Of a DNA stretch of 64,000 nt, positions 12,401 to 23,826 are shown one piece after another. The DNA is taken from contig NC_089181.1 in NCBI RefSeq assembly GCF_947507565.1, positions 441,501-505,500 on the forward strand, given 5' to 3'. The notes below the pieces were generated by a model that was not told the origin of the DNA, made no database searches, and saw only the letters and a list, made by a program, of their open reading frames with translations. Every line of letters begins with the position of its first letter. Positions within the stretch are counted from its first letter, which is position 1. This DNA is from Oscarella lobularis (taxonomy: Eukaryota > Porifera > Homoscleromorpha > Homosclerophorida > Oscarellidae). A program made the translations under genes and the position numbers.

Positions 12401-14446
12401 TTTGATGTTAGGATGCGCTATATTTTTCTTAGGAAAGAAGAACTTTCTTCCGCCTTCGCAGCTGGTGATGGGATATACATTTGTTTTTAAAGTTCGTAGA
12501 GGAGGGGGTCTTTTTTTGTTTGAGTGTCACAGTGCGAATTGATCTTTAGGTTGACGAATCTTGCGTCGAGAATCATCTCAACGAACGAAAAGTGAGAGTC
12601 GGCGAAGACGACATGGAATCCGCGTGGAAGGTAAAAAATCAACGAAACGCTCGACTTTGACGAGAAGAAACATATGTATTAGGAGCATTCTGCTACTGAC
12701 GTTGGCTCCATTCAGGAAGAAGACGAGGAGGAGGACATAGAAATTGAAATAGATGGTATAAGACAATATTAATAAAGTTTAGCCTTGTTGCTAGTGGCAG
12801 CTGTAGTTGGCGATGATCTATCTGAAACGGCGTCCAACGCTGGTGTCCTTGAGACCCAGATGTCGTCCAGCTCACAGTTTCCTGATACGAGCATAGACTT
12901 GCAATACGTCAAAGGAGAAACGTGAGGAGAAGATAACGAGGAAGTAGAATTAGACGCAACGTCTTTGCTTAGCTTCCAGCTTCAGCGAGGCATCAGCACT
13001 ATGAGTACCGTCAGTGCTGCGAGCAGTACTTTGGTAGTGGAGCAACTCAACGCAGGGGATGATGATAAGGAAGACGAGGCGGAGGAGCGTGAGGCTGAAG
13101 GCGAGAACGATTTTACAGAGGACCAACAGGTGAAAAAAAGTCTTCATGAACGAAGTTAATATTATTTTATTGGCAGACCGGAAAGCAGAGGCTTACTGCG
13201 AAACAGAGAAGGTGGCGTCACTCTCTAATGTATGACGTACCAATAGTCGTTTTGTGGCCACTATAGGGACTTGAAGAAGCAGGCAAGCAAAACTGGCGAA
13301 CCTACAGGGGATGATAGTAGAAATCAGAGTGTTCCGACTTCCAAAGAAGAACCAAAGGTAATACAGTCAGAATACTTGCATGCTGGGAGCGACTGACGTT
13401 TGTAACAGAGGCAAAAGTCTACTGGAGAGGCTCCTGTCCCAATGAAACGAGGTCAAAAGGTGCTCGTTGTTTTGTGCGTGTGTTGGCACGACGTTTATAG
13501 TCGGATTTGCTGTAGCATAAACTAAAAAAGATGAGAGATAAGTACGGCGATCAAGACGAGGAAGAGAGGCAGCTGAGAATGGAAATCTTGGGAGTAAGTA
13601 AAATAAGCATCTGAAAAGTGCCCTAAAATCAGTTTTTTTACAGTCGGCAGGAGCCCAAAAAGAACCAAAAGGAAAAAAGGGGAAAAAAGCAAGTAAACAG
13701 CAACAGCAGCAGAAGGCACAGCAAGAGAAACGACAGGAAAGGCAACAGCAGAAGGAGAATCCGGTCATACTGCATTCTACTGAAAAAGAGTCTGAAAAAG
13801 AGACAGCAGTAGTAGCTGAACAACAAAAAAAAGTCGTTATAAGAGAGAAAAAGGTTGGAGGAGAAGGTGTCGCCGCATCTGGCGACGTTCATACGGTAGA
13901 AGACGAGGACGACGAAGAATTGAAGTCTAAAGTACGCAGCAAAAGAATATAATATATAAAAACTGATTTTTTTTTATTAAAGGACGATGTGGAGTATTTG
14001 AACGCTTTGACTGGTTGTCCCCTTCCCGACGATCTGCTCATGTTTGCCATTCCGATGTGCGCGCCTTACAACGCGATTACGAACTACAAGTAAACCTCGA
14101 CGAATGTCCATACGAAACAAACCGTTATTGCGTAGGTTCAAAGTGAAACTAACTCCTGGATCAGGACGAAGAGGAAAAGGTCAGACTGGGCTCTTATTAT
14201 CTTGCTACAAATCGATCACACTTCGTATATAGCTGCTAGAACTGCAGTTCATTTATTTATAACCTCTAGAGATACTCTTCAGAGAGAAAAGGACGTGCTA
14301 AAAAGCGTCAAGGTTTGTCTTGTTATTGAAGCGGCCTGGTTTTGAGTAAAATCTTGTTTTAGGATGCCGAATTATCGCGAAATATCCCTGGAAAAGTGAA
14401 ATTGTCAGCACCCAGTCTACAGTCGCGTAAGCAGCGGAAAAAGTAA
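9463..14446 (+). CDS. NEMF: NEMF / Rqc2 ribosome quality control factor
   Basis: Nuclear export mediator factor (Rqc2/Tae2), which binds 60S subunits carrying stalled nascent chains, recruits Listerin and drives C-terminal tailing. The N-terminal NFACT-N domain starts [14 protein letters not shown] at 9463 and continues through [15 protein letters not shown] and [13 protein letters not shown]. Coiled-coil segments follow (about 10960-11770). The NFACT-R domain (about 11880-12600) has [32 protein letters not shown] and [19 protein letters not shown], almost the human sequence. Then come a low-complexity Glu/Lys region (12900-13930) and the C-terminal NFACT-C region ([20 protein letters not shown] to LQSRKQRKK, stop 14444-14446). 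More than 20 small exons, many introns below 70 bp. All domains are present and it looks intact. Confidence 0.92.
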
Positions 14447-14617
14447 AACGGAGAGCGGCCCAGTAGAGTTTGTATGCCATTTGCGCGTGACGGTTTGCTG
14501 CGCACTGAGCGAAAATGAGACAGCCACGCGCGTTTTATTAATTAAGAATCGAAACTTAATTAGGTTACTTGTACCTGCGAATCGTCCGAATTCCCTTGCC
14601 GCTCGAAACGAACGAAA

Positions 14618-14638
14618 GGGGGGGGGGGGGGGGGGGGG
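14618..14638. repeat. Poly-G homopolymer (21 G)
   Basis: An uninterrupted run of 21 G on the plus strand, about 170 bp past the NEMF stop. It could form quadruplex or slip in replication; its length is also prone to sequencing error. Confidence 0.9.
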
Positions 14639-15112
14639 CATTAGGAAGTGACCTCAGAGCCATATATTTGGACACTACATATCTCAGTCCGAGAGATTAA
14701 TTAATTAGATGGGATTAGAAGTGCATCTCATATGCATTTTTTTGCTTTGGACCACCAGGGTGTACCGCGTCTGTGACCAGCTGTGCAGCCTGTGCTCTAA
14801 GCTTCTTTGTTGTATGAGCTCAAAATAGCACAGGAAAAACAAAAAACGTTTAGATACACGATGTCGTGCGTGTGCCGGATGACCGCAGACAAACGTTCTG
14901 AAAGAAAACCCCCCGGCACGCAACGCGGGCAGGCTGTGCCGTGGAAAGGAACTACAGATAGACATTGTGAGAAAGGAAAGAGATATACTCGTAGGTATCA
15001 GTAAAAGCATTGTTAGAAAAAATTCCCAGGCTCCTCTGGGTTCGCGTATCGCACATGTGTAGCGTCAGCTGGCCAGTGCGTGTTGTTACCAAAACATTCC
15101 GACCAGCTAGAG

Positions 15113-15120
15113 CATAAAAG
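15113..15120 (+). promoter_or_regulatory. Candidate TATA box
   Basis: CATAAAAG lies about 65 bp upstream of the ATG at 15185. A start site about 30 bp downstream would leave a roughly 40-base leader. Inferred from sequence and position only. Confidence 0.35.
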
Positions 15121-15184
15121 CGTGGCGTGCATTCGCAGTCATCCATTCAGCTCGCTGAAGATTTGCTACCCATCAAGCGCCAGA

Positions 15185-15705
15185 ATGCAGTGCCTTGTTC
15201 TAATTTCTTTCTGCTGTGTGTTTGCAGCTTTATCGTCAGCGTCGTCCTCCAACCACGACCCGCTTTTAAAAATGTCAAAGACCTCGAACGGTCAGCTTTT
15301 TTTCGGTAAAGATTGCGTAAATCAAAAGGATTTTAGGGAGCGCGGCAGAGTGCTACTGCTGCAACACTTTTTTCAGCGCGGTGAAATTCACCATAAGCAA
15401 CTTGACCGTCACAGCAACCGTTACCATTTCCAATCAAAATTTGTGCCAACAACACCTCTATTTCGGGTAATATGTTTAGAGTTTGTTATGGAAATGATAT
15501 AAATGCCAGAGACAGGGTGTACATCTTGTGGAGTGACGACAGAAAAGGCTATTCACTTCATACTACAGACAGCCCCACGTCTATGTCTATGGAATATTTA
15601 AACCGAGGTTCTCACCAAATCGAGTTGTGGCTTTTTACTACTAATTGCCCCGGCTGTTATTACTGCTGGGGACCGCACCGTATAGACACTATTGTCATTT
15701 ATTAG
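15185..15705 (+). CDS. Small secreted Cys-rich protein, family unknown
   Basis: Three exons (15185-15305, 15337-15466, 15510-15705) join in frame to give 148 residues; each junction has GT...AG. A hydrophobic signal peptide (MQCLVLISFCCVFAALSSAS) is followed by a short Ser/Asn-rich stretch, a Cys cluster AECYCCNTFF, a region of alternating Thr/Ile/Val consistent with beta strands (FTISNLTVTATVTISN) with NxT/S glycosylation sites, and a C-terminal TNCPGCYYCWGPHRIDT. No transmembrane segment or GPI tail is evident, so it is probably secreted. The layout (short extracellular beta domain, paired cysteines) resembles small lectin-like or innate immune proteins but I do not recognise a family. Its own promoter seems to lie in the upstream gap. 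Confidence 0.65.
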
Positions 15706-15979
15706 AATTTTGTCAAAACGTCTGAATTGTTGTTGTCGATCAGTGTTGTTTAAGTTGCTGATTGTTGCTGGGCGTTTTTCGTTGTTTTTGTCAGTACACT
15801 GTATACGCCAAAATATTACGCCGAAATTAGATAAATTCACAATTACTCAACACTATGGCGCGGCGTAGCGCGCTAGCGCCTCGATTTTGCATCGTCCTCC
15901 TGGATCCCGCATCGGTTCGTAGTCGAGCCATCCGTCGTCGATTTGCGAAGAGATCGTTTGAAACCGTTATAAAATAGCA

Positions 15980-18281
15980 ATGCCTCAAGGACGCGGCCAG
16001 AAGCAAACGCCGAGAGCGTTCAAAGATCGCGGCAAACCCGCTTCCATTCGATACAGCAACATCACCGCCGCAAAGGGTACGTTTTACCGACTTCCGACTT
16101 CCGCAACCGTCTCGACGAGTTCTTCGCCTCGTTTAGCCGTAGCAGATGCAATTCGAACGAGCCTGGGTCCGCGAGGAATGGACAAAATGGTCGAAAAGAA
16201 AAAAAATCGAAATGACTCTTCTCAAGAAGTCGCTCTTAGATCCGAGCTCCAGGCGGCGACATAACGATCACAAACGACGGGGCGACGATTCTCAAGGAAA
16301 TGCAAGTCGTCCATCCAACGGCGAAAATGGTATACAAAGACTTCCAAAGCTCGATAGATGTTTTTATATTCGTCACTTTACTCTTAGCTCGTCGAACTGG
16401 CCAAGGCTCAAGACATCGAGGCCGGAGACGGAACGACAACTGTCGTCGTTCTAGCGGGAAGTTTGCTGAGCGCTGCCCAAAGACTTCTTGACAAGGGTGA
16501 GATGATTATGATGATGGGTTAATTAATTAATTAATTATTTGAATCTCTTTAGGCATTCATCCGACCACGATATCGGAGTCGTTTGAAAGTGCTGCTGCCA
16601 AGGCGATTGAGATTCTTCAAAAAATGGCAGTGCCTGTCAGTTTGGAGAATAGGGAGGCGTTGATCCGAATCGCCACAACGTCACTCAATTCCAAGGTAAG
16701 GGAAGATACATAGTGGATTTTTGTATGGAAGAGTAAGGGCGTGGTTTGTTTTTCTAGGTTGTGTCTCAGTATTCGAGTCTTTTGGCTCCCATGTGCGTCG
16801 AGGCTGTGCTCAAGGTTGCCTCTGGCAACAACGCTGATCTCAATGACGTTCGAGTCATCAAAAAATTGGGGTGGGTCAAAAACAGTTGATTAATAGAATA
16901 TTTCTTTTATTGACAACGTTTCTTTTAGTGGAACGGTTGAGGATACGGAGCTGGTCGAAGGACTCGTGTTTACTAAAAAATTAGCCACGCCAACAATTTC
17001 GCGCGCGGAAAAGGCCAAGATAGGATTAATTCAATTCTGGCTGTCTCCACCAAAAACAGACGTAAAAAATAAACGAATCGAAAGTACTCCTGAAATCGAA
17101 TGCCTTATTTTTCAGATGGAGAATCAGGTGATCATTTCCGATTACAGTCAAATGGATCGAGTGATGAGAGAAGAGAAGCAGTACATTCTCGACATATGCA
17201 AAGCAATAAAAAGGGCCGGCTGCACCGTTTTACTCGTACAGAAGAGCATACTCAGGTATGTAGACAGATCAACAGACTTCCACTAACCTTATTTATTATA
17301 TATAGGGACGCTCTGAATGACTTGGCTATACACTTCCTTACCAAACTCAAAATCATGACTATCAAGGACGTCGAACGAGACGACGTCGAGTTCATATGCA
17401 AGGCAAGAGACCTCTAAGAGACAAAGAAACTATATCATATCTATTCTTAATAGACTATTGGTTGCAAGCCAGTTGCCAGCGTTGATCACTTCAAACCGGA
17501 AATGCTGGGCTATGCGGACTTAGTCGAAGAAGTCTCGACGGGGGATAGCAAAATGGTTCGAGTGAGTATCAATATATTCAGTTTACGTGTGCAGAGCTGA
17601 CTGGTGTCCTGTACAGATAACAGGTCTCGCGTCTCCGTCAAAGACCGTCACTCTGCTAGTGAGAGGCTCAAACAAACTCGTTCTGGAAGAAGCGGAACGA
17701 TCGATTCACGATGCCCTTTGCGTTGTTCGATGTCTCGTAAAGAAAGGGTAAATATCACCCAAGGCATTAATCAATTATTTATTTATTATTTGATAGTTTT
17801 CTTGTTGCTGGAGGTGGAGCACCTGAAATCGAGGTTTCACAAAAGCTGATGGAGATCGCTCACTCGCTGACGGGCATGGAAGACTACTGCTTTCGAGCGT
17901 TTGCTGAAGCGCTCGAAGTCATTCCGTGCACGCTGGCGGAAAATGTTGGACTTAGTCCCATAGCAACCGTGACGGATCTGCGCAATAGGCACGCAAAGGG
18001 AGAAACATCCGCTGGAATCAACGTGAGAAAGGTGAGAGACAAACGGGATCTATATTTTATTTATTTATTTATTTATTTATTTTAGGGTATTGTTGCCAAT
18101 ATTATGGAGGAGCACGTTGTTCAGCCTCTCTTAGTGTCAACTAGTGCCTTTCAATTGGCTGCTGAAACGGTTCGAAGCATTTTGAAAATTGACGACATTG
18201 TAAGTTTTTTATCTATTTGGTTTCATCTAGATTTCTACGTTATTTTCTTCTTTTTTTTAGGTTCACGCACAAAGAACATAA
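15980..18281 (+). CDS. CCT4: T-complex protein 1 subunit delta (CCT4)
   Basis: Subunit of the eight-membered cytosolic chaperonin TRiC/CCT, which folds actin, tubulin and other proteins with ATP. Starts [20 protein letters not shown] and follows CCT4 throughout: [125 protein letters not shown] and [14 protein letters not shown] with the stop at 18279-18281. Intron 2 is about 50 bp (16190-16239); recognising it replaces a misleading Lys-rich read-through with the expected [14 protein letters not shown]. The last exon codes for only seven codons including the stop. ATP motifs GDGTT and GGGAPE are intact. The delta assignment rests on the N-terminus and GINVRK region. Confidence 0.93.
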
Positions 18282-18592
18282 AGACGTTAGTTCTCGTTAC
18301 TTAGAAAGACACTGACACTGCGTTCTTCGTCTTTTCTCTGATTGGCTTAGCTTGCCGCCGTCTTGATAATCAAAGTCTGCGAAAGTAAGCAGATTTGGTT
18401 GTACGTTCGATTACGCGCATCAAAAGCGACATTCGGGGAATATTTTGGGACCGGTTTAGCTACATGAAAAGTGCCCGAGATACGCGACTGCTATATATAC
18501 GGGAATTGGTTCAAAGGAGATTGTGTTGTATGAGCCGAGAGAAGGTTAGCATCTCCCTCGATAAGGACGAGAACGACCATTTGGTCGTCAAC

Positions 18593-20787
18593 CTACACAC
18601 GTACGGTTAAGGCATTGCTGCTTCGGCAGCATCTAACCGGTTTTTTTCCTTCCCCCCCCCGGGGGGGGGGACCCCCTCTGAGGACACGAACCTTTAGCGG
18701 GGCAATCATGTCCGTAAATTGAAGTCCCACGCCTCGAACGAGCGCTAATGCGCTATTCGAGGTAGAGAAAAGCGTGTTGAGCGCGTCGATCGACGCCATC
18801 ACGGGCACGACGCGTCGCAAACGCTCCCTTTCGTACCGCCGAAGATAGAACTCGGAACCTGCGTCCGAAATAACGTAGTCCCCCCGCGATACCCGACGAC
18901 GCCCGACCATACCGAGATCTTCACCGTTCTCCGCGGCCTCCGCGATCACTTTCGCGAGAGCGATGGCGTCCCCAAAGCCCAAATTGAGACCCTGACCCGC
19001 CATGGGATGAATCCGATGCGCAGCGTCCCTAACGACACACGGGGGGAGTCGTACGGGTGCTCTAGTGCTTTCTTACCCGACTAAGGCGATTCGATCGTTG
19101 ACGTACGTTGAGCCGTGGTAGAGAGCGAGTGGAAAAGATGCTCGGCTGCCTTCGTCGACGCGTAGAATCGACGGGGGATATTTGCACACCGATTCGTGGT
19201 CTGCACGCACAGCGCTACGAATCTTCTCTCTTTTTTTTTTCTCTCGTATTGTTGTACCTGATTGATTCAGTGATCGAAGCGCTTGAACTGCTCGACTTGG
19301 TAGTGACTGATTTCTGACGTTATCGCTCTAAAACCGATACGTCGAGCACTATTGAATCAATTGACGAACTTACGAAAGCGCTGTTGACCGAATCTACGAA
19401 ACTGTCTTCTGGCAGTTGAAGAAGCGACTGAGCGTGACTCGGAGATGTTGACCAGACGAGAGATGACGACGTATCAGAAAGCTGCAAATAACTCGGTTCT
19501 AAAAGCAAACAAACCCTCCCTTTAGGCTTACTGGTAGTAGAGCGATTGGGCCTGTTGGAAGAAATCGCTGCCAGGCAGTCTCGTTTTCAATTTCCTTCAG
19601 GCAGAAAAAAATTACTAAGTGCACGGACTTTTAATTAAGCTTATGAGACCTCTGCGAAATGTAATGTAGCAACTACAGCTGTTTGGTGATAACTCTTGGA
19701 GTAGTGCTTGCCGCCTTCTATGGCTTTGCGAACGGTTGAATTCGCGCCATCCGCGCCGATCTGAATGTAAACGCTAAGTCGGCACTTCTCCGCAGAAACT
19801 TACGAGAAGACGAGCTTTTAGTTGTTCATTGCCAGTCGAAGAGAGTTGCACCTAAAGCCGTTCGGTTTATAACCTGCCGTGTGGAACGATTTCCTCAACG
19901 GGTCCCGTGGTGTAATGGTAGCACATGAGACTCTGAAGTACGGACTAATTCCCGGATGTATCTCATGATCCGAGTTCAAATCTCGGCGGGACCTCGAAAG
20001 TTTTTTTTCTTTTACTGAACTCTCTTTTATTTTTAAACCTAATTTTGTCTTTTTCTTTAGGATAGTGGGGTCTGGACGGTAACCTGACTGACTATTTCTG
20101 GCTTACTTCTCGAGGGCTTTTCTCCACTAAATTCACTTGACAATTTTCCACCGTTTCAACGTTTCGCAAGCATCGTCGAAGCGCACCAAGAATCACGCGG
20201 TTTTCTACAATGCAGCCCATGTAAGGAAGATCAGAAACAGACTTGCTGTCAAATTCAATTCGAGCCTCGCTGCAACTATCCCACACCTACAAAAAAAACA
20301 ACAACTCCAAATCGACGTTCTTTGGAAGCCATGGGGAAGAGTCATCTCACGTGCATAGTGCGAAAAGATTTCATTCTCGTACTACAAATAGTCTCCCATG
20401 CATCAACGTCTGCATAAACAGAGTAAAAAAATGCCCTGTGCTCACCATAATGAATAATACCTTTTAGAAATTGAATTGTTGCAGGTGTCAGTGCACTGAC
20501 TCGATTGCCGTATCTGTCGCCGGGCTGAGGAAGAGACGCATTTTCGCTCGACGCTTCGAGAAGAACGAGACGCTTGTCTCTCATCGCGGACGATTTTCCT
20601 GTCGAGAAATCAGCCGTTCGATTAGCCAATCAGCGTCAGAATTCGACGAAACGCGATCGCGCTCACCGAGCGCGCACGCTAGAGCGCTTCCAACGATGCC
20701 TCCACCCGATATGACAACGTCAGCGATGCCGACGTTTCGGTGTACACCAGCGCCAATAGAAAATCGCCGTAATAAACGACGAGCCAT
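18593..20787 (-). CDS. COQ6: Ubiquinone biosynthesis monooxygenase COQ6
   Basis: FAD-dependent monooxygenase of coenzyme Q biosynthesis (ring C5 hydroxylation) in the mitochondrial matrix. The first minus-strand ATG (20785-20787) opens a basic presequence ([15 protein letters not shown]), then the dinucleotide-binding [20 protein letters not shown]. Later exons give [50 protein letters not shown] (about 20092-20290), [20 protein letters not shown] (19320-19508) and [20 protein letters not shown] (near 19000), all matching COQ6. The end is ambiguous: reading through a C/G homopolymer ends at 18593, whereas a 60-base intron from the GT after APLK to TTAG would remove the homopolymer and end at 18588. 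Shares a 62-bp divergent promoter with ABCD4. A tRNA gene lies in one intron on the other strand. Confidence 0.88.
18652..18670. repeat. C9G10 palindromic homopolymer tract
   Basis: Nine C followed directly by ten G (plus strand) form a near-perfect self-complementary tract at the 3' end of COQ6. It lies either in the last codons or, more likely, in a short final intron. Confidence 0.9.
19901..19994 (+). tRNA. tRNA-Gln(CTG) with a ~23-nt intron
   Basis: The cloverleaf can be drawn by hand. Acceptor arms are GGTCCCG (19901-19907) and CGGGACC with discriminator T at 19994. The D arm contains GTGTAATGGTAGCAC (A box). The anticodon stem is TGAGA/TCTCA with loop CTCTGA-A, anticodon CTG. The T arm is CCGAG-TTCAAAT-CTCGG (B box). 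The sequence AGTACGGACTAATTCCCGGATGT (about 23 nt, 19937-19959, quoted here in part as its ends AGTACGG and CGGATGT) interrupts the loop after position 37, the canonical site of nuclear tRNA introns. A run of eight T at 20001-20008 fits a Pol III terminator. It lies in an intron of COQ6 on the opposite strand. Confidence 0.85.
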
Positions 20788-20849
20788 TAGGAGTTGGTTA
20801 GCGCACTTGAATCGAGGGGATTGGCTGCACGAATTTGGCACGTGGAGAG
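20788..20849. promoter_or_regulatory. Divergent COQ6/ABCD4 intergenic promoter region
   Basis: Only 62 bp separate the COQ6 start codon (minus) from the ABCD4 start codon (plus), so both promoters or both 5' leaders must share or overlap this segment. No TATA box is seen. Inferred from gene placement. Confidence 0.5.
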
Positions 20850-23800
20850 ATGTCGAACGACGACTACAGGGTCCTCGCCGACGTCACCAGTACCACTGGA
20901 TCGAAGCAAACGTCTAGCGACGACGAAGACCTAAGCAACAGGTACGAGAGCTTCGTCGCGCGTATCGAAGCGCATTTTTTCAAACGGAACTGACAGCTAC
21001 GGCGTCGATTTTCTTCTTCTCAAACGATTCTGGAGAATTTTTCGAATTGCCGTGCCAAAGGCGCGCTCCCTATCGGCGCTGCAACTCGTTCTCCTTCTTC
21101 TCCTCGCAGTGGGAGGTACAAAACGATGCGTGGGCGTGGTTACTTGATGGACACTTTTTTTAGCACAGTTCGCCTATTACTACGCCGGCCTGATTGCCAG
21201 CAAGTTCTACGGCGTTTTGACGAAGAAGGACGAGGCCGGTTTCCGGGTTCAGTTGTGGCAATCGGCTCTGATTGTCATGTCGGCAGCGCTTGTTAGATAG
21301 ATAATCGTTATTTAATTATTTCTAATTTTGGATTTGGAACTTTGATGCTTTAGGCGCAGTGCTTGGTCAAATTTATGAGCGGTTGGATGTACGTCACGTG
21401 GCGTAAGCAGGTGACAATGCGCTTGCACAAGGACTACTTTGCCGACATCACCTACTATGATATCAATGCTCTTGAGAAGAAGACCGTTGATAATCCGTAA
21501 ATAGATTATGTATATGTTTTCGCCTTGTTTTTATTGGCTGTGTAGGGATCAGAGAATAGCTCAGGATGTCGATCGATTCTGCAACAATTTTTGCAATCAG
21601 TTGGCCGCTCAAGTGATTGTGACGCCTTTCGTGGTTGCCTATTATACGTACAAATGTTGGAAAAGGTAAATTTGGCTTCTAGTCCGCTTTCGCTCTAAGA
21701 ATTTTTCCCCGTCAGTGTTGGGTACTATGGCCCGGCTCTTGTCTACACTTACTTTGGATTCGGTGCAGTCATCAATCGGCTCATCATGACTCCAATCGTT
21801 CGACTTGTGTTCGGACAAGAGAAACTCGAAGGCAACTTTCGGTTTGTAGCCCCGTCTCCAACGAAATCTTGAGTGCGATCTGGTCCTAGGTTTCAGCATG
21901 TCCAATTTCGAAATCACGCCGAAACAGTAGCCTTCTACCGGTAAGACAGATAAAGACAAAAGATCGATCTCACCTCCCATTTAGGAGTGGCAAGACAGAG
22001 CAAACAAGAATCGGTCACATTTTTAAGGTACTATACTGGGGAGAAGCTTTTGTCATAGTAAGTTAATTAATCTTGGCTCGTTCAGAAACTTTTGGGTGTC
22101 CAATGGCGATTGGTAAAGTGGAACTTAGCCTTGAATTGTACTACAAAAAGAATCAGCTCTCATCTTTCTTATTATATATGAGCTCTTTTAGGGGCGATTG
22201 GGCTCTTCGCCTATCTTGGTAGTATTCTTAGTTATCTTATTGTTGCTCTTGGCGTCTTTGCCACGCAACGATTCGTCTCTATGTCCGCGAGCGAAATCAG
22301 CGTAACGCTGAGCGAAGTAAAGCGCAAGCTAGACGCTTTGCACAATCTCTTTGCTACAAAACTATTTTTCTCTATATAGAATTCATTTCTTGTTCTCTAT
22401 TTAATCAGTTCCTTTTCGACGTTGATCTCGTTGAGCGGTACGATTTCAGACGTGGCTGGATTCACTCACAGGTTAAAGCTTTGAGAAGTGGAAGAGAATT
22501 GACTCGAATAAAACGTAAAACAGGGTCGGGCAACTGTTGGAGTCAATCAACAGTGCATCAGAGAAGAAGAAGAAAGCCTCTGAGGACAAATATACGAAAT
22601 TGAGTTCTGATACGGAAGCCTTTCGACTTGTTGGAGTGTCCTATGGACCGCGTGGTAATCAAAGAATATTAGTGAATGGTATGAAATAGCGCTGCGCGTT
22701 CGTTCTTCAGCTATTCTTCTTGCTATAGATTTGAGTTTATCTATCGAAGAAAAGAGAAATATTTTGATTACTGGCAAAACGGGCTGCGGAAAGAGTTCTC
22801 TCTTTCGTGTCATTAATGGATTGTGGAATCCCTTTCGAGGTAAAATGTTGTCTAATAAGGTGGAGAGCTGTTATTGTCTATGATGATAAGACTTGATCTG
22901 AAATTCATTCGTTTGAATTGATTAGTCAATGTATACGCTATCCTGAGAAACCTTTGTCGTGTTTTCGTTAAATTAAATCTGCTCGTTTTAGTCGAAAACG
23001 TAACAGTCTGTGCATTTGTGTTTAGGCGAAGTGGAACGTTTGATTTCGCGCTCTCCCGAGAATTATCTCGTCTTACCTCAACGTCCTTTTTTCGTTTGCG
23101 GAAATCTGCGGGCACAGGTATGTGTGATCACTGATCAAGTAGTACGACGCTCATTTATGGCATCAATTCCTCTCAAGGTTACCTATCCCCTGTCAATGGA
23201 AGACTCGTCTGTGGATGAGCGAATTCACAGAGCCCTTTCAATGGCTTGCGTGGTAGATAACGTTTGAGGGAAAAGATTTATGATGTTACATGTATTTTAG
23301 GATTATCTCGTGGAGAGAGTCGGCGGTCTCGATCACGATTACGAACCACTGACGTTCGCATACCTATTTGATTTAATAGCCCTATAGCCCTTATAAAATT
23401 TGCCTTCTTTAGAGAAGATTTTGTTTCGGTGGGTGAAATGCAAAAATTGGGATTCGCCCGTCTGTTCTTTTTCATGCCTAAATTTGCTTGTAAGTTCATT
23501 CTTGCAATGAAAGCGGAATGTTTTTTTTTCATACTCTGTCAGTTCTCGACGAAGCGACGAGTGCAATGGATGAGGAAAGCGAGGAAAGACTCTACAGGAC
23601 GTGCTGCGATCATAAGATAACGCTAATCAGCATCAGTCACAGAAGTTCTATACGAAAGGTGAGCGAGAGTCGTCCCCGAAGCAGAGCTAGAACCCAACGT
23701 GCGCTCGCAGTTTCATCACGCGGAACTGCACCTAAGCGGAAACGGGCAGTGGCGTCTGGACGAAATCGAGTCTCATTCTAATGACCAATCTGAATTATGA
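20850..23800 (+). CDS. ABCD4: ATP-binding cassette subfamily D member 4 (lysosomal cobalamin transporter)
   Basis: Half-size ABC transporter. In mammals ABCD4 works with LMBD1 to export vitamin B12 from lysosomes. Starts MSNDDYRVLADVTSTTGSKQ at 20850, continues with FLLLKRFWRIFRIAVPKA and transmembrane helices (LQLVLLLLLAVGAQFAYYYA, QLAAQVIVTPFVVAYYTY). The EEA-like region and DYF(A/T)DITYYDINAL are typical of subfamily D. The nucleotide-binding domain has Walker A ITGKTGCGKSSLF, LPQRPFFVCGNLRAQVTYP, an atypical signature VSVGEMQKLGFARL instead of LSGGQ (also altered in human ABCD4), Walker B with LDEATSAMDEES and the switch-His region ISISHRSSIRK. The last exon ends at TGA 23798-23800. About 15 short introns. 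The stop lies 26 bp from the stop of the convergent SCARB gene. Confidence 0.88.
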
Positions 23801-23826
23801 AAAGGAGAACGTCCACTAAAAAAAAG

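Larger units (their letters stand above)
14447..15184. other. Intergenic region NEMF to small secreted gene
   Basis: No convincing coding exon on either strand. It contains a 21-base G homopolymer (14618-14638), an AT-rich stretch with TTAATTAA around 14535-14570 and 14697, and near its end the candidate promoter of the downstream secreted-protein gene. Confidence 0.6.

Noticed and set aside
15966-15976. TATAAAA directly upstream of the CCT4 start codon
   Set aside because: Only about 10 bases before the ATG, too close to serve as a TATA box for that start.
16190-16264. Lys-rich extension of CCT4 after MDKMVEK
   Set aside because: Read-through of a 50-base intron; splicing restores the conserved CCT4 sequence.
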